In this document: piece after piece, positions 30,127 to 41,739 of the stretch
Layout of the letters: the number at the start of each line of letters is the position of its first letter
How positions within the stretch are numbered: the stretch's first letter is position 1
From: Maea johnstoni
Taxonomy: Eukaryota > Annelida > Polychaeta > Spionida > Magelonidae
DNA length: 64,000 nucleotides
Reading direction: 5' to 3'
Assembly: GCA_963942565.1 (NCBI GenBank)
Contig: OZ012685.1
Span: forward strand, 17,846,829-17,910,828
The notes under the pieces: model-generated
The model's database searches: none
What the model saw: the letters and a program-made list of their open reading frames with translations, nothing else
What the model was told of the DNA's origin: nothing
Program-made: the position numbers and the translations under genes

Positions 30127-31455
30127 TACCGTAAATTCTTGCAAATCTCGGCCGCCCTAGGAAACTCGGCCACTACAAGTCATCTACAAAATAATTACTG
30201 GGGAATTTCACCCACCCCCGATTCATCCAAGGACACATATCACCAAAAGTCGGCCACCAAGTAAATTTCATTGATATAAGAAAAAAACATCTAGATTTCC
30301 AAAGTTTGCGATTGATTTTAGATTATTAGGGACAAAGTAGCTCAGTTGGTTAGGTGTCGGACTAGTAATCAGAGGGTCGCTGGTTCAATTCCCGGCTGCC
30401 CTGGGCACTTTGGTCTGTCCTTGGGCAAGACAGTTTATCCCATATTGCTTCAGTCTACCCAGCTGCAAAATGGGTACCTAGCATAAATGAGGCAGTGCTT
30501 AGAGTGTGTGCGCTATATGCTGCCAGTTGCTCTGGAATATCCCCTTGGGGATTGAAATGGTGTCCGTGTGTGCAGTGCCTGCTAGGGGAGGAAGGTTGTG
30601 TGAGCGCTTCGGTGGATTCAAGACTATAAACCGAATACCTTTATTAACGATCGTTTCTAGTGCCCATATCCGCCAAAAGATGATCGGGTGTGGGTATCGT
30701 ATTTCTGCGTGTAGAGTGAAATACAGCTTGGACAGCGCCATTTCAAAATAAGACTTGTCAAGCTCAACAAGTATATAATTCAATGCATATAATTGGCGTG
30801 CAGCAGCAAGAATAAACAAGTAAACCACATACAAGGGAGGCAAGTTACTTTACAAATATGTATAGCAGAGGAATGACAAGTCAGGTAGGTGGACAATAAT
30901 GATTTTGTGGGGGAAAATTGTGTTCTTGTTCACGAAGTTAGCGATCGATTTTCCATCTAGCTTTCGTTTCAATTCAATTGACAATTGATAATATCGGCCT
31001 CAGTGAAAGACATGTTTAAACTTACGAAGTTTACGATTGATTTTAGATTATAAACTAACATTTCTAGTGTCCCTATATCTGCCAAAACACACCGGCTCCG
31101 AAATCGGAAGTAAGGACATCGATCTCATGGGCAGCGCCATTTTGGAAGTTTGACTTGTCAACAATGCGTAATTGGTGTAGGCAGCAATAATAAACAAGTA
31201 AACAACATACAAGGGAGGCACGATACTTTATTAGTATATATAGCAGAGGAATGACAAGTCAGGTAGGTGGACAATAATGATTTTGTCGGGGAAAATTGTG
31301 TACGAAGTAAGCGATCGATTTTCCCTCTAGCTTTCGTTTCAATTGATAATTTCGGCGAATTTCCGCCACTGTGCCTGAGCTTTGATCACTATTTTTATAA
31401 AATTCCGGCCACCATCGGCCAACGAAAATCGTAATTAATAAAAAGTGTCCGGTAT
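30127..31455. mobile_element. Composite repeat: TACCGTAAATTC-type element with insertions and internal duplication
   Basis: Begins TACCGTAAATTCTTGCAAATCTCGG and ends near AAAAGTGTCCGG. Between lie a tRNA-derived SINE (30,328-30,623) and a tandem duplication in which GCAGAGGAATGACAAGTCAG and GGTGGACAATAATGATTTTG occur at about 30,860-30,905 and 31,245-31,290. Confidence 0.6.
30328..30623 (+). mobile_element. tRNA-derived SINE
   Basis: The head GTAGCTCAGTTGGTTAGG...GGTTCAATTCCCGGCTGCCC is a tRNA with A and B boxes; its anticodon loop CTAGTAA reads AGT (threonine-like). A conserved-looking central region follows (TTGGGCAAGACAGTTTATCC, TCAGTCTACCCAGCTG, AAATGGGTACC). The target sequence GATTGATTTTAGATTAT is split by the insertion. 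Not a functional tRNA. Confidence 0.75.
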
Positions 31456-31782
31456 TCTTGTTTAATAGCTGGCCTTCACAAAACCTGCCTGTTACCATCC
31501 CTAGTGCTTGGTTAACCTTTTTTCTACACTGAAGCAGTTCCTTCTTTGATAGAATTATTCTTGATATTCTTCAAAAAATTGGTTTTGTTATTTGCATATT
31601 TCATCGAGGACTGGTACTTATCCCTAATCATTACTTCATCATCCCACTACCACAGCCGGGTTACCATTTTTAGGCCTTAGCAAAGTTTCATCTATGTATT
31701 CTCATATGTTGTTTTATCCTGTAGCAGAACACTCCCAGACACCAATCATTGTACACACTATTGTTTGATTTTATGCTCCCAG

Positions 31783-31857
31783 GTTTCTTCGCCTATACAA
31801 GTGGCTGTATCATCATCATTGAGGACCTGACCCAGGGCTCACAGAAACACCTCACAG
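31783..31857 (+). CDS. WDR90: WDR90, exon 14 in view
   Basis: Encodes GFFAYTSGCIIIIEDLTQGS and QKHLTG, matching vertebrate WDR90 (GFFAYTCGRLVVVEDL as recalled). Phase 1 in and out, acceptor CTCCCAG, donor ACAG|gtgaga. Its 3' end and donor are repeated 89 bases downstream (31,930-32,010). Confidence 0.92.
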
Positions 31858-31896
31858 GTGAGATACTCATGCAGATACACGATTCATTTTCACAAT

Positions 31897-32195
31897 TACC
31901 GTAAATTCCCAGAAATTTAGACCACCCTCGCAGAAAAACCTCACAGGTGAGATACTCATACAGATACACAATTCATTTTCACAATTACCTTAAATTCTCA
32001 GAAATTTATACCTCCCTAAGAATTTAATTTAAGGAAAATCTGGGCCACCCATGATCTATCGCTGGTCGTCATTGAGCAAAATCTTTGCCACTATTACTCT
32101 GCTTTGTCTGTATTATTTAGAAAACATGGGCCACCCTCGACCCACAAGAATTGTCATTGTTAAAAAGTGTCCCAAATTACTGAGAATTTATGGTA
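31897..32195 (+). mobile_element. TACCGTAAATTC-type MITE with partial exon-14 duplication
   Basis: TACCGTAAATTCCCAG start and TGAGAATTTATGGTA end, TA on both sides. The first part is duplicated together with the end of WDR90 exon 14 (CCTCACAGGTGAGATACTC near 31,940), giving a second donor-like site. Confidence 0.65.
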
Positions 32196-32658
32196 TGCTC
32201 ATTTATTGATGAGATAGATACATCGGGAAAACAAAGACATATAATCTCCCCAAATTGTTTAAAGTATAAAGATATTCTCACATAATTTCATATCTGTTAT
32301 AGCAGGTAGCAATGAAAGAGGAATGTGTTTGATCTACTGGAAGCTACCTGGTTATTTTTATACACTGACATTATATTCTATACTATAATTGTTTAGGATA
32401 ACTCTAATTTGTGGTATACGTAATGCCTTCATGTACAAGACGATGGTTCGAGTTGACAAGCTAAATAATAAACAAAAATTCTTTAAATACAATAAAGTAG
32501 AATTTTCTGAAACTACACCTCTCCGCAACCATTTGACAGCAATTGGCCACATATCATAGCTGTTTTCATTTTTGAGATGCCAACCGTGATAAAATTAGAT
32601 GTGTGAAATATAAGGGGAATTTTGATCTACCTATAAAAGCTGAGTCTGTTCTAGGTTT

Positions 32659-32816
32659 TAACCCTTATGCTGCTGGTACAAAATTTAACCAATACAAAAT
32701 GATGCTATAAACCTGAAAATGACTGAAACCCTGGCACAAGGGTATTCATCTGAGAGTACTCAGTGAGAGCTATCCAATGAATACCAATATGGCAGGTTTT
32801 GGATGTTTTTCAAAAA
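32659..32816 (+). mobile_element. MITE family A, 3'-truncated copy
   Basis: TTAACCCTTATGCTGCTGG start, then the GGTATTCATCTGAGAGTACTC hairpin. The final third is absent. It interrupts the first unit of the 160-bp array described next. Confidence 0.65.
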
Positions 32817-32829
32817 GTGACACAAAGGT

Positions 32830-33219
32830 ACCTGGATATTTCGTCCTTCATGTTCCCCATTCCGGCAGATTGCCTTCAGATGTGACTCATCTGTTACAGG
32901 TTGCAATCATGATAATATTAAATGTGTGAAATATAAGGGGAATATTAATCTACCCATAAAAGCTTAGATTTATTCTAGGTTTTAAGTTGCACAAAGGTCC
33001 CTGGATATTTAGTTCCATATTCCGGCAGATTGCCTTCAGATGTGACTCATCTGTTACAGGTTGCAATCATGATAATATTAAATGTGTGAAATATAAGGGG
33101 AATATTAATCTACCCATAAAAGCTTAGATTTATTCTAGGTTTTAAGTTGCACAAAGGTCCCTGGATATTTAGTTCCATATTCCTGCAGATTGCCTTTAGA
33201 TGTGACTCATCTTTTGCAG
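32830..33219 (+). repeat. 160-bp tandem array carrying the exon-15 acceptor
   Basis: Two full units, at exactly 160-bp spacing, end GACTCATCTGTTACAGGT, equivalent to the true acceptor CTTTTGCAGGT at 33,219. A third, interrupted unit begins near 32,580. The units share AAATGTGTGAAATATAAGGG. Confidence 0.88.
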
Positions 33220-33266
33220 GTCATGTTGAGGAGATTTCTACCCTGGCTCTCCAGAACGACTGTCAG
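33220..33266 (+). CDS. WDR90: WDR90, exon 15 in view
   Basis: A 47-base exon encoding GHVEEISTLALQNDCQ, matching GHSAEISTLALSHSAQ of vertebrate WDR90 (from memory). Phase 1 in, phase 0 out at CAG|gtaagt. The next blade should follow with LASASG-like residues. The best candidate is at 44,446. Confidence 0.9.
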
Positions 33267-33683
33267 GTAAGTACTAGTTTAGTATAGCTCTGTGTAGCCT
33301 GGGACATGTTTCTTCATATCACAAATGTCGATCTTTGAGAGGCGCAACCAGCTGATATCGTGCAACAGCCTCGGCACAACTTCTAGTTCACAACCACTCA
33401 AGAGGTGTGTTCTGTGCATGCGTGTGAGTAACTTACTCTGTAATGTGAACAAATTCAAGAGTCCTCATTGGTCTTTGTCTCCTAGTGGCGTCACACTGAG
33501 AATAGATGTGGCGAGATAAAGTGTGTTCAGGGTTTTATAATGGGTCCTTTGGTAATTGGTCTATTCATCTGAGTTCATATGTTCCTTAAAAAAAGTTTAA
33601 ATATTTTCCTATTTTCATGATGGTTAAAACTTGTTCAAGTGGCCCGAGCACTTGATTATGTTTGGTTAAGTCCTGTGGTTGCT

Positions 33684-34394
33684 CTTGGTCAGGATGAAGA
33701 AGATGAGGTTGAACGTGTGTAGTCTAAGTCCTCTGGTTGCTGTTAGTTACGTCGAGTTCCTCATCCTGTTTGCACAGAAGGATCAGTTTCGCTTCCTTTC
33801 TCCCCTCTCCCTTGGTCAGGATGAAGAAGATGAGGTTGAACGTGTGTAGTCTAAGTCCTCTGGTTGCTGTTAGTTATGTCCAGTTCCTCATCCTGTTTGC
33901 ACAGAAGGATCAGTTTTGCTTCCTTTCTCCCCTCTCCCTTGGTCAGGATGAAGAAGATGAGGTTGAACGTGTGTAGTCTAAGTCCTCTGGTTGCTGTTAG
34001 TTACGTCAAGTTCCTCATTCTGTCTGCACAGAAGGATCAGCTTTGCTTCCTTTCTCATCTCTCCCTTGGTCAGGATGAAGAAGATGAGGTTGAACGTGTG
34101 TAGTCTAAGTCCTCTGGTTGCTGTTAGTTACGTCAAGTTCCTCATTCTGTCTGCACAGAAGGATCAGCTTTGCTTCCTTTCTCATCTCTCCATTGGTCAG
34201 GATGAAGAAGATGAGGTTGAACGTGTTTAGTCTAAGTCCTCTGGTTGCTGTTAATTATGTCCAGGTCCTCGTCATGTTTGCAGAGCAGGATGAGCTTTGC
34301 TTCTTTTCTAAGTTGTCTGGTTGCTATTAGTTATGTCCAGGTCCTTCTCCTTTTTGCACAGAAGCATCAGCTTTGCCTCCTTCCTCATCTCACC
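33684..34394 (-). repeat. 127-bp tandem array derived from the 3' coding end of GPCR 1
   Basis: Units begin at 33684, 33811, 33938, 34065 and 34192 (exactly 127 bp apart). On the minus strand each starts with sequence encoding HTFNLIFFILTKGE, a drifted copy of the TM7 end (AMFNPIFFILTKGE) of the receptor, then its tail. One irregular unit of 203 bp joins the array to the gene. As 127 is not a multiple of three, units are in different frames. Confidence 0.9.
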
Positions 34395-35270
34395 CTTGGT
34401 CAGGATGAAGAAGATGGGGTTGAACATGGCGTTTGCGAAGTAGAGGCCTCCTAGCAGGTCCAGTATCTTCACCTTGGTCTCCACCACAAACTCTATGGTG
34501 TAGAACTCAAACTCGAGCGGAATGGAGACGATGATGGGCAGCCAGCTCAGGAGGAAGGCCATGGTCATGATGACCAGAACCCTCAAACCTTTCCTGCTCT
34601 TGCTGGACATGGCTTGGTTGACGGCGGCCTCCATAGTGTGGATCCTCCTAACCTGTCTTCTGGCTATGCAGTAGATGTTGGCGTACAGGGCGACCATGGT
34701 GATGGCCATAGGTATGGTGTGGAACTGGATGAAGAGGGCGTAGCTGGCTGTCATGATGTACCGCATGTGGCACTTCGGAATGGGGTGCCCGGTCTCCTCC
34801 CGGCGCTTCATCGTGTTCCAACCAAATAAGGGCAGAACGGCGATGAAACTGAAATACACCCATGTGATGCCTATGCAGATTTTGACCCTCCTGGGTGTGA
34901 CGAGAGCGCTGTAGCGTAACGGGTGGTTGATCGCGATCCAGCGGTCAAGGCTGACCAGCAGCAGGAGGAAACCGGACACAAGGGGCTGACCCATGAGAAC
35001 GGCCGAGTTGGCCAGACAGGTGAAGTGGTCCTCAAACAGCTCCTTGCGGACCACTAGCAGAACAGTGCACGGAAGGATCATGGGTATGGCCACAAGACAG
35101 TCGGATACGGCCAGGGCTACTATGAGAATATTAGTGGTGTTTTGCATGCGCTCCTTTCGTAGAAGTATTCGAATGAGAAGCGTGTTAGATAGCAGTGTTC
35201 CTATGGCTACGCAGATGAATATGATAGTTGATACTATATCGCTGATACTCAACTTTGCTGAATCCATCAT
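34308..35270 (-). CDS. GPCR 1: intronless class A receptor, 320 aa
   Basis: Seven hydrophobic segments with class A marks: N29 in TM1 (GTLLSN), D57 in TM2 (LAVSD), C85 before TM3, DRW at 109-111 instead of DRY, W137 in TM4, LPLFGWN (146-152), C167 in the second extracellular loop, SWLP (242-245) in TM6 and NPIFF (284-288) instead of NPxxY. The LPxFGWN end of TM4 suggests the adenosine/GPR119/melanocortin-related group. The ligand cannot be told. There is no N-glycosylation site in the short N-terminus. The start is the first of two adjacent ATGs. It lies opposite to WDR90, probably within its intron. Tail copies follow downstream and a foldback element starts 23 bases upstream. Confidence 0.9.
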   Translation of the reverse strand: MMDSAKLSISDIVSTIIFICVAIGTLLSNTLLIRILLRKERMQNTTNILIVALAVSDCLVAIPMILPCTVLLVVRKELFEDHFTCLANSAVLMGQPLVSGFLLLLVSLDRWIAINHPLRYSALVTPRRVKICIGITWVYFSFIAVLPLFGWNTMKRREETGHPIPKCHMRYIMTASYALFIQFHTIPMAITMVALYANIYCIARRQVRRIHTMEAAVNQAMSSKSRKGLRVLVIMTMAFLLSWLPIIVSIPLEFEFYTIEFVVETKVKILDLLGGLYFANAMFNPIFFILTKGEMRKEAKLMLLCKKEKDLDITNSNQTT

Positions 35271-35292
35271 TAAAGATCAGGGAATGCACTAT

Positions 35293-38200
35293 TAGTCCAG
35301 GCAATCTAGCCCAAAAATGGGCATTTCAAAAAACTAATTGCAACAGAATTTTTTTTGCCACAATGCATTTTTCTAAGGTCCCCAGATCAACATACTAAAA
35401 GTCCTAAGGAATCCTCGCACGGGAAATATGCTAATTTGCATAAATCCAATATGGCCGCCAACAAATTAGAAATGGCTATATCTCTGTAACCGAATCATGG
35501 TTTTGAGTAATAAAAACACCTATACTAGGGTTTTCTGGTACAAGGATTCATTTAAGATACCTTTCAAAACATTTATCCTATAAGCTCATTTGCATAAATC
35601 CAATATGGCTGTCACCAATTGGGAAATGGTTATATCTCAGAAATCAAATCTCATTATTAATTCATAAAAAGTTGTATGCTAAGGTCTTTAGGTGCTAAAG
35701 CTCATTTAAGATGTCTTTCAACACACTTATTTTTCTTTTCAGATTTGTATAATCTCAGCATGTGAAAATGCTAATTTGCATAAATCCAATATGGCCTCCA
35801 ACAGATGAGAAGTGACTATATATTTGTAACCAAATCATGGTTTTAAGTCATGAAAAAATCTATACTACGGTGTTTTCAAATACAAGAATTCATTAGAAAT
35901 GCATTTGTTTCAATAGAGTTATAAGCTCATTTGAATAAAGCCAATATGGCTGCCTATAAAATAAATGAGAAATGGCTATATCTCAGCAACCAAAGCTAAT
36001 CTTTTAGTCACGAAAATTTGTATCCTGAGGTCTTATAGGTGCTAAAACTCAAAATGCTTAAAATGTCTTTCAACACAATTATTTCTTTGGACATATGCAT
36101 ATATTAGCATGGGAAAATGTGTACATTTGCATAAATCCAACATAGTTCTACATATAATTTGGCAATATTCATAATGCTTAACTCTAATTTTTTGTTAATT
36201 GAAATTCTGGTAACAGGGTGTATGTCATGTGAGTGTATTGATCACCAGTGATCAGACAATGTTTATTGAAACCTCTGCCAATTTCTACCTGCCTGGAGAA
36301 GGTAGTAACAATAGGCAAGGTAGTGATGAAAGGGTCGGGGGTTCTGTAAGGGTAAACACATACTGTTGATTGGTGGTCTGGGCATTTATACAAAACCCCC
36401 TATCCATTTCTTGCTACCAGGAGAAGGTGGCGAACACATGGCCTTCCTGGTGATTGAAGGGAGGGGGGTTCTGTAAGACTAAACACATACTGTCCACCAG
36501 TGATCTGGACATGTACATTTAAACCCCAACCAATTCCCTACCTGCCAGGAGAAGGTGGTAAACACAAGGCAAGCTAGCGATTAAAGGGAGGGGGGGGGGG
36601 GGGGTTCTGTAAGGGTAACACATACTGTTGACCAGTGATCTGGACATATCTATTAAAACTTTAAAACCCCTACCCATTTCTAGCTGCCAGGAGAAGGTGG
36701 CAAACACAAGGCCTGCTAGTGATTTAAGAGGGAGTCCTGTAAGGGTAAACATGTACCATTGACACAGGGTACATTTAATGATAGCTTATTGTCTACTCCC
36801 CTTATTTCTCAGTTATTCCCCAGATGACAGCTAAGACCTTGCCTCAATTTCTCAGTCATTCTACAGATGAAAGGACCATGTCTTCAATTATCAGGCATTC
36901 CACAGATTTCAGATTGCCTTCATTTCTCAGTCATTCACCAGATGACAGGACCACACCCTCACATCTCAGTCATTGCCCAGATGACAGGATCACGCTTTCA
37001 TTTCTCAGTCATTCCCCAGATGACAGGACTGCGCTTTCCTTTCTCAATCGTTCACCAGATGACAGGATCACGCTTTCATTTCTCAGTCATACCCAAGATG
37101 ACAGGACCTTCCCCACTAACTCTCTTTAACCCTTTCATGCCAAGTGTCCCTCTGGATAAACATTGTCTGATTGTCTGATTATTTTTTAAGTTAACTTGAT
37201 TTCACATTATATTTGAGGGATTTGTTTTGAGTTTACAGTAACATCTCTCCTTCAATCAGCTTTTGAAAGATTTTGTTGTTAGAGGGATATCACTGAAATA
37301 GGCAGGCTTTTTTTAGCAATGCAGGTGTGTATGGGTTAAGGCTTATCGAGTATTTACCCTTAAAGTCATGGATTGACCTTAATGATCGTATAGGGTTATT
37401 TCCCCCTGGAGCATGTGATTTTGCAACCAGATGTTGAGTGTTAAGGAGCCAACTCTGCAAATAGACATCAATTTCCAATAGGAGCACTTTGAGAATTGAA
37501 CTTTTTTTCGATTTTTATCACCCCTTATTTTACTTTATAGTTTATATCCAAGACCCCCCTAGCCTGGACACTGTACTTTTGGCACACTGTTAGCAACACA
37601 CTGCATTCACAGGAATGTATTGCTCCTAAATTTAAATCCTGGGAGCCACATCTGTACCTGCCTGAAAATGTTAAGGTCATGCAGTCCATGATGTATAGAC
37701 CCCCCTTACCCTTAAATCACTAGTATGACTTGTGTTTGCCATCTTCTCCTGGCAGCTAGAAATGGGTAAGGGTTTCAACATCCATGTTCAGATCCCTGGT
37801 CAACAGTACGTATTTACCTAGTTTATAGAAACCACAACCACCCCCCCCCCTCCCTTAAATCACTGGTATGCCTTGTGGTTGCCATCTTCTCCTGGCAGCT
37901 AGAAATGGATAGGGGTATCAGATCACTGGTCAACAGTATGTGTTTACCCTTACAGAAATCAACCCCCCTTTGGTCATTAGCATGCCTTGCTTTTGCCACC
38001 TTTTCCTGGTAGCTAGAAAGGGGTAAGGGTTTCAATATACATATCCATATCATTGGTCAACAGTATGTGTTTACCCTTAACGAACCCCCCCCCCCCCCCT
38101 TTTTAATCACTATTATGTCTTATAGTGTTTGCTACCTTCTCCTGGCAGTTTGCAATTGGTAGGGGTTTCAATATATATTTTTCAGATCGCTGGTCAACAA

Positions 38201-39091
38201 TATACTCAAATGACATATACCCTGTGACGTCAGTCAAGCGTCATGTTGGATTTATGCAAATTAGTATTTTCCCATGCTGAGATTATGCAAATGTCCAAAG
38301 AAATAATTGTGTTGAAAGACATTCTAAATGAGCTTTAGCACCTAAAGACCTGAAGATACAAATTTTCATGATTAAAAAAATGAGATTTGATTGCTGAGAT
38401 ATAGCCATTTCTCATTTGTTAGCAGCCAATCGTATTTATGCAAATTAGCATTTTCTCATGACGAGGATATGCAAATTTTTAATATAGAAATAATTATGTT
38501 GAAAGATATTTTAAAGGGCTTAAGCACCTATTTAAAGGGCTTTAGCACCTAAGTACCTCAGGATACAAATTTGCATGACTCAAAAATGAGTATTGGTTGT
38601 TAAGAAATAGCCATTTCTCATTTATTGGCAGCCATGTTGGATTTATGCAAATGAGTTTATAGGATAATTGTAATGAAAAGTATTTCAAATGAATCCTTGT
38701 CCCTGAAAACCCCAGTAAAGGTTTTTTCATGACTTAAAACCGTGATTCGGTTACAGAGATATAGCCATTTGTCATCTGTTGGCGGCCATATTGGATTTAT
38801 GAAAATTAGCTTATACGATAAATGTTTTGAAAGGTATCTTAAATGAATCCTTGTACATGAAAACCCTAGAATAGGTGTTTTTGTTACTCAAAACCATGAT
38901 TCGGTTACAGAGATATAGCCATTTCTAATTTGTTGGCGGCCATATTGGATTTATGCAAATTAGCATATTTCCCGTGCGAGGATTCCTTAGGACTTTTAGT
39001 ATGTTGATCTGGGGACCTTAGAAAAATGCATTGTGGCAAAAAAAATTCTGTTGCAATTAGTTTTTTGAAAAACGCTAGTTTGCCTGGACTA
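35293..39091. mobile_element. 3.8-kb foldback element with long inverted arms
   Basis: Ends TAGTCCAGGCAA and TTGCCTGGACTA are inverted repeats, flanked by TAT on both sides (35290-35292, 39092-39094), a possible 3-bp target duplication. The arms (to about 36,150 and from about 38,250) are built of roughly 200-bp subrepeats with TTTGCATAAATCCAATATGG, GGCTATATCTC and AACCGAATCATGG. Inside these lie inverted arrays of a second repeat (CTGCCAGGAGAAGGTGG, GGGTAAACACATACTG) at 36,220-36,760 and 37,690-38,200. The centre is a minisatellite. No transposase seen, so a non-autonomous foldback DNA element. Confidence 0.85.
36800..37122 (+). repeat. Minisatellite at the centre of the foldback element
   Basis: About seven copies of a 43-45-bp unit with TTTCTCAGTCATTCCCCAGA and TGACAGGA. 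The frames reading SHSPDDRT are repeat translations, not a gene. Confidence 0.85.
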
Positions 39092-39105
39092 TATCTGGAT
39101 GTAAT

Positions 39106-39600
39106 TGTCCAGATTTTTTTTATCTGGTCTGTCTTATTCCACTCCTGGATCTCAGACAATCCGTAGTATTGTTGTTTACTCGTTTACTCAAGGAAAGCAC
39201 TAACATGAAATTGTCCAGAGGTTTTTTGTCTGGTCTGTCTCATATCACTCTTGGATCTCAGTCAATGCTTAGTATTGTTGTTTACTCAGGATACTTTTGA
39301 CAACTTGTGTAAGTCTTTTGATTAAAGTTTTTCTCGTCATGCAAAGCATTGTGCCTTGAGTATACTGAAACTGTTTTTCAAAATAACTTCAGCTATATCT
39401 TTTGTATTGAATTATGTGGCACAGCTATTGTTTAAGGGTCCAAGCACAATCACAATTGTCTTTCCAGTTATATCCTTGTATTTTCAATTAAATCTATATT
39501 TCCTTTGTATTATAATATGTAGCACAGCTATTGTTTAAGGGTCTATACAATAATGTCTTTCCAGTCATATCCTTGTATTTTCAAATAAATCCTTCAAGTG
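39106..39600. repeat. Two short tandem duplications
   Basis: GTCTGTCTTATTCCACTCC with ATCTCAG...AGTATTGTTGTTTACTC occurs twice (39,106-39,290). GCACAGCTATTGTTTAAGGG with TATCCTTGTATTTTCAA occurs twice (39,389-39,595). Confidence 0.7.
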
Positions 39601-39769
39601 GTTTTGGGAAACGCTTTACCTATTTAAATCTAAGATGCACACCTGCATAGAACTGTAGTTATGAACATTGTACAGCTTTCAGCAGGATATTTTTCAAAAT
39701 TGGGATTATATCCATCATTTAGTCTTCATTCTGTTAGTCACAAGCTGTGTGATTCAAGTTGCATTCCAG

Positions 39770-39990
39770 CTTATGATGCCTGGCTCCCAAGCATGAGTTC
39801 ACAGGTTCGATACTCCGCTGGATCCCCTAGCGGGTTGGCCTGGTCGCTTTATAAATGTGCGGTGTTATGGAGGTCTTTCTGCAACTAAAAGACCCCCTGG
39901 AACTATTCATGAAGAGAAGGGAATTTCTTCCTGGTTGCAGGTTTCTGTCTCGTCGAAATATGACCTTAAATCTGTTGAAAGCAGCGTAGA
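39770..39990 (+). mobile_element. tRNA-derived SINE-like sequence
   Basis: A B-box-like CAGGTTCGATACTCC follows GGCTCCCAAGCATGAG, then a non-tRNA body (GACCCCCTGGAACTATTCAT, TTCTTCCTGGTTGCAGG). Ends not defined. Confidence 0.45.
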
Positions 39991-40321
39991 ACCATTCCTT
40001 CCTTCCGAGCTCCTCCAGCTTACCTGTAGACACTGCTTCGGTGGAAATGATCTTGTGTGCACTGGCTCAGTAGAGTACATGTATATGAAATTAGATCTAC
40101 CTTTTATGTAATCTCCTCAATGGCCATATGTGATAAAAAAATATTTGTCTACCATCCACATCATAAAACCTACACAGTCATTAGAGGCCATTTATGATGC
40201 TTATCAATTTTTATTTGTTTGATAAGGTAGTACCGTGTAGAGAAGGGGTAGAATACATCATCAGTTTTTACTGATGGATGAGGTGTCATAAGGTACTTGG
40301 TAAATGTTAGCTGATACCTGT

Positions 40322-40541
40322 TTAACCCTTATGCTGCTGGTGGCTAATTTTGCTTGTACAAAATGATGCAAAAACCTGAAAAATGACTGAAACCGTGGCA
40401 CATGGGTACTCATCTGAGAGTACTCAGCGAGAGCTATCCAATGAGTATCAGAGTACCAACATGACAGGGTGTAGATGATTTTCGAAAATCTTTGCATCCT
40501 TGTGCTTTGGCCGAAAGTTGTCTCAGCATTGGAAAGATTAA
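40322..40541 (+). mobile_element. MITE family A copy
   Basis: TTAACCCTTATGCTGCTGG start, CAGCATTGGAAAGATTAA end, TTAA at both ends. Confidence 0.75.
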
Positions 40542-40781
40542 CTCATTCATGCCTGGAGCATTCAGAAGAGATCTGACCAATTGGGTCAAACCAATGGTAA
40601 TTTCAGAAACTAGTTAATAGAGAAAAGTATAGCGAGACCAAAACAATAACTCACACCCAAGACTTGATTTGATTCATACTTTATTGACTAGCCATTCTCG
40701 AAAAGAGTGCTTGCTTCCTGCAATAACTTTTCAAGGAGAACTCTGAGTATAAATAGGCTGAGGTTCACATGGCGGTTACTC

Positions 40782-40993
40782 TTAACCCTTGTGCTGCAAG
40801 TGGCTAATGTGGCCAATACAAAATGATCCAAAAATATGAAAATGGCTCAAACCCTGGCACTTGGCTACTCATCGAGTTCTCAGCCAGCGAGAGCTATCCA
40901 ATGAATACCAACATGACAGGGTTTTGATGATTTTTGAAAATCTTTGCATCCTTTTTCTTTGGGGGAAAGTAGCCTTAGCATTGGAAGGGTTAA
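40782..40993 (+). mobile_element. MITE family A copy
   Basis: TTAACCCTTGTGCTGCAAG start, AGCATTGGAAGGGTTAA end, TTAA at both ends. Confidence 0.75.
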
Positions 40994-40999
40994 TAGGTT

Positions 41000-41739
41000 A
41001 AGTATGGTTACGCAACCACTTGTTTGTAATGTATATTGCCAGAAGCCATTTATACTGGTTGTTTGCCTTGTCTGCTTATGGTAAGTATAGCATGGCATGA
41101 GAACTCATCTCGTTAAGGATTAATTAGGCTTTTGTATGCCAATATGAACACCCGACCTTGCTGCACTCTGCTGACCCCATTAAATGTGGTAGCTCAAGGT
41201 ATAAAAAAGGTTTCTTGTTTATCTGCCTACTCATCTCAAAAGCCATCCAGTCATTAGGATATAATTGTCCTCATTTTATGACATAGACTTCACAATTCTA
41301 AGCAACCAAGATCTAGTTTTAGGACATGTCTACACGTCAATGTAAGGAAATCATATTTGTATAGGAAAGGAAAGGTTTGGTCATGTACCAGATAAGAATT
41401 TATGTAATTACATCAAAATGTAGAAGCTTTTTTTTTTAATCTTTAAGCTTATAGGTAACTAAAGTGAACATTTTAATTTAATCTGAACAGTTGGAATAAG
41501 CACCGGAATAACTCGGATACCCTGGATACTTGTTGTATGCGCCTTGTATTTTGAGAAATAATTTCATTTTGTGTCTCAGCATTGTAAGGGTTTACATAGT
41601 TACATTCATAGCATCAGGGGTCTTCACAGTTATCATTCAAACTTTGCAAGTGATTTTCTGCATATTATCACAATGTTCTCAAACAAAATCTGCATGATAT
41701 CCGAAGGGTGTTTCGCCCATGGTCGTGCAATCTATTACA
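41000..41739. other. No gene seen
   Basis: AT-rich unique-looking sequence between MITE A and the satellite. No coding or element signature. Confidence 0.5.

Noticed and set aside
30328-30402. Functional tRNA-Thr gene
   Set aside because: It is the head of a roughly 295-bp SINE that splits a repeat; stems are imperfect.
33737-34454. Five similar plus-strand frames (MLLVTSSSS)
   Set aside because: Antisense of the 127-bp array derived from the GPCR 1 tail.
36824-37178. Frames with SHSPDDRT repeats
   Set aside because: Translation of the minisatellite at the centre of the foldback element.
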